A DNA stretch of 7,083 nucleotides from assembly GCA_021107195.1 (NCBI GenBank), contig JAIOTF010000054.1, positions 1 to 7,083 on the forward strand, in the 5' to 3' direction. Positions 7,002-7,083 of this stretch are shown here, in pieces. The notes under the pieces were generated by a model, which worked only from the letters and a program-made list of their open reading frames with translations, was not told the origin of the DNA and made no database searches. Each line of letters opens with the position of its first letter. The stretch's first letter is position 1. Source of the DNA: Anaerolineaceae bacterium (GTDB lineage: Bacteria; Chloroflexota; Anaerolineae; Anaerolineales; Anaerolineaceae). Both the position numbers and the translations under genes were made by a program.

Positions 7002-7083
7002 AAATAAGTGCTTGCGGTTCACAAATTATCCAGAAGTCATTGTGTACTCCTGTTTGGTAAATAATAGGGTGAATACCTGGGAC

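Larger units (their letters stand above)
6865..7083. other. Intergenic region at the right edge, no supported gene
   Basis: This AT-rich stretch holds the upstream region of the MoeB-like gene. It contains the promoter candidate, TTGTGAT at 6959-6965 and 6987-6993, and the inverse TCACAA at 7019-7024. There is a small inverted repeat AACCAT/ATGGTT (6908-6913 and 6926-6931) in the leader. No open frame of meaningful length with a ribosome site lies within it. A neighbouring gene may begin or end just past the edge. Confidence 0.6.

Overview
This window reads as an ordinary chromosomal segment of a free-living bacterium. A member of the Chloroflexota, class Anaerolineae, is my best guess. The guess rests on overall protein style: a lipoprotein with a Pro/Ser/Thr-rich linker before a DUF3298-like domain, a small tail-anchored TPR-like protein, and a moderately GC-rich genome with AT-rich promoters. 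No 16S or other marker is present, so this is inference. I see no mobile element, tRNA, rRNA, CRISPR array or phage gene.

Layout: (1) 1-118, minus strand, is the first 39 codons of an MFS transporter that runs off the left edge. (2) 119-299 is a divergent control region shared with clpB. It is rich in small palindromes, including a TTACC/GGTAA motif present at both ends. (3) 300-2894, plus, is a full-length ClpB disaggregase with all catalytic motifs intact, closed by an intrinsic terminator. (4) 3001-5135, plus, is a tightly packed three-gene unit: a PLP-dependent D-cysteine desulfhydrase-like enzyme, a two-TM membrane protein with a possible PH-like cytoplasmic domain, and a small TPR-like protein with a C-terminal membrane anchor. 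The genes are 2 nt and 0 nt apart. The unit has a good sigma70-type promoter whose predicted start site falls on the first ATG, so its mRNA may be leaderless. (5) 5168-5210 is a bidirectional terminator between convergent units. (6) 5228-6864, minus, holds a MoeB/ThiF/HesA-type E1-like adenylyltransferase followed 62 nt downstream by a DUF3298/RsiV-like lipoprotein, probably one transcript. (7) 6865-7083 is the upstream region of the MoeB-like gene and contains no gene I can support.

The functions are mostly housekeeping: protein quality control, sulfur amino-acid breakdown, and sulfur-carrier activation. The observations most worth a second look are five. The MoeB-like protein has Ala at the position of the usual thioester-forming Cys, while the zinc and adenylation residues are kept. 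The desulfhydrase unit has a leaderless promoter interleaved with the clpB terminator. The two membrane proteins of unknown function are coupled to the desulfhydrase. The divergent MFS/clpB region carries paired palindromes and lacks a recognisable CIRCE or HAIR heat-shock operator. The clpB leader can form two mutually exclusive hairpins. I see no convincing novel multi-gene defence or mobile system here.
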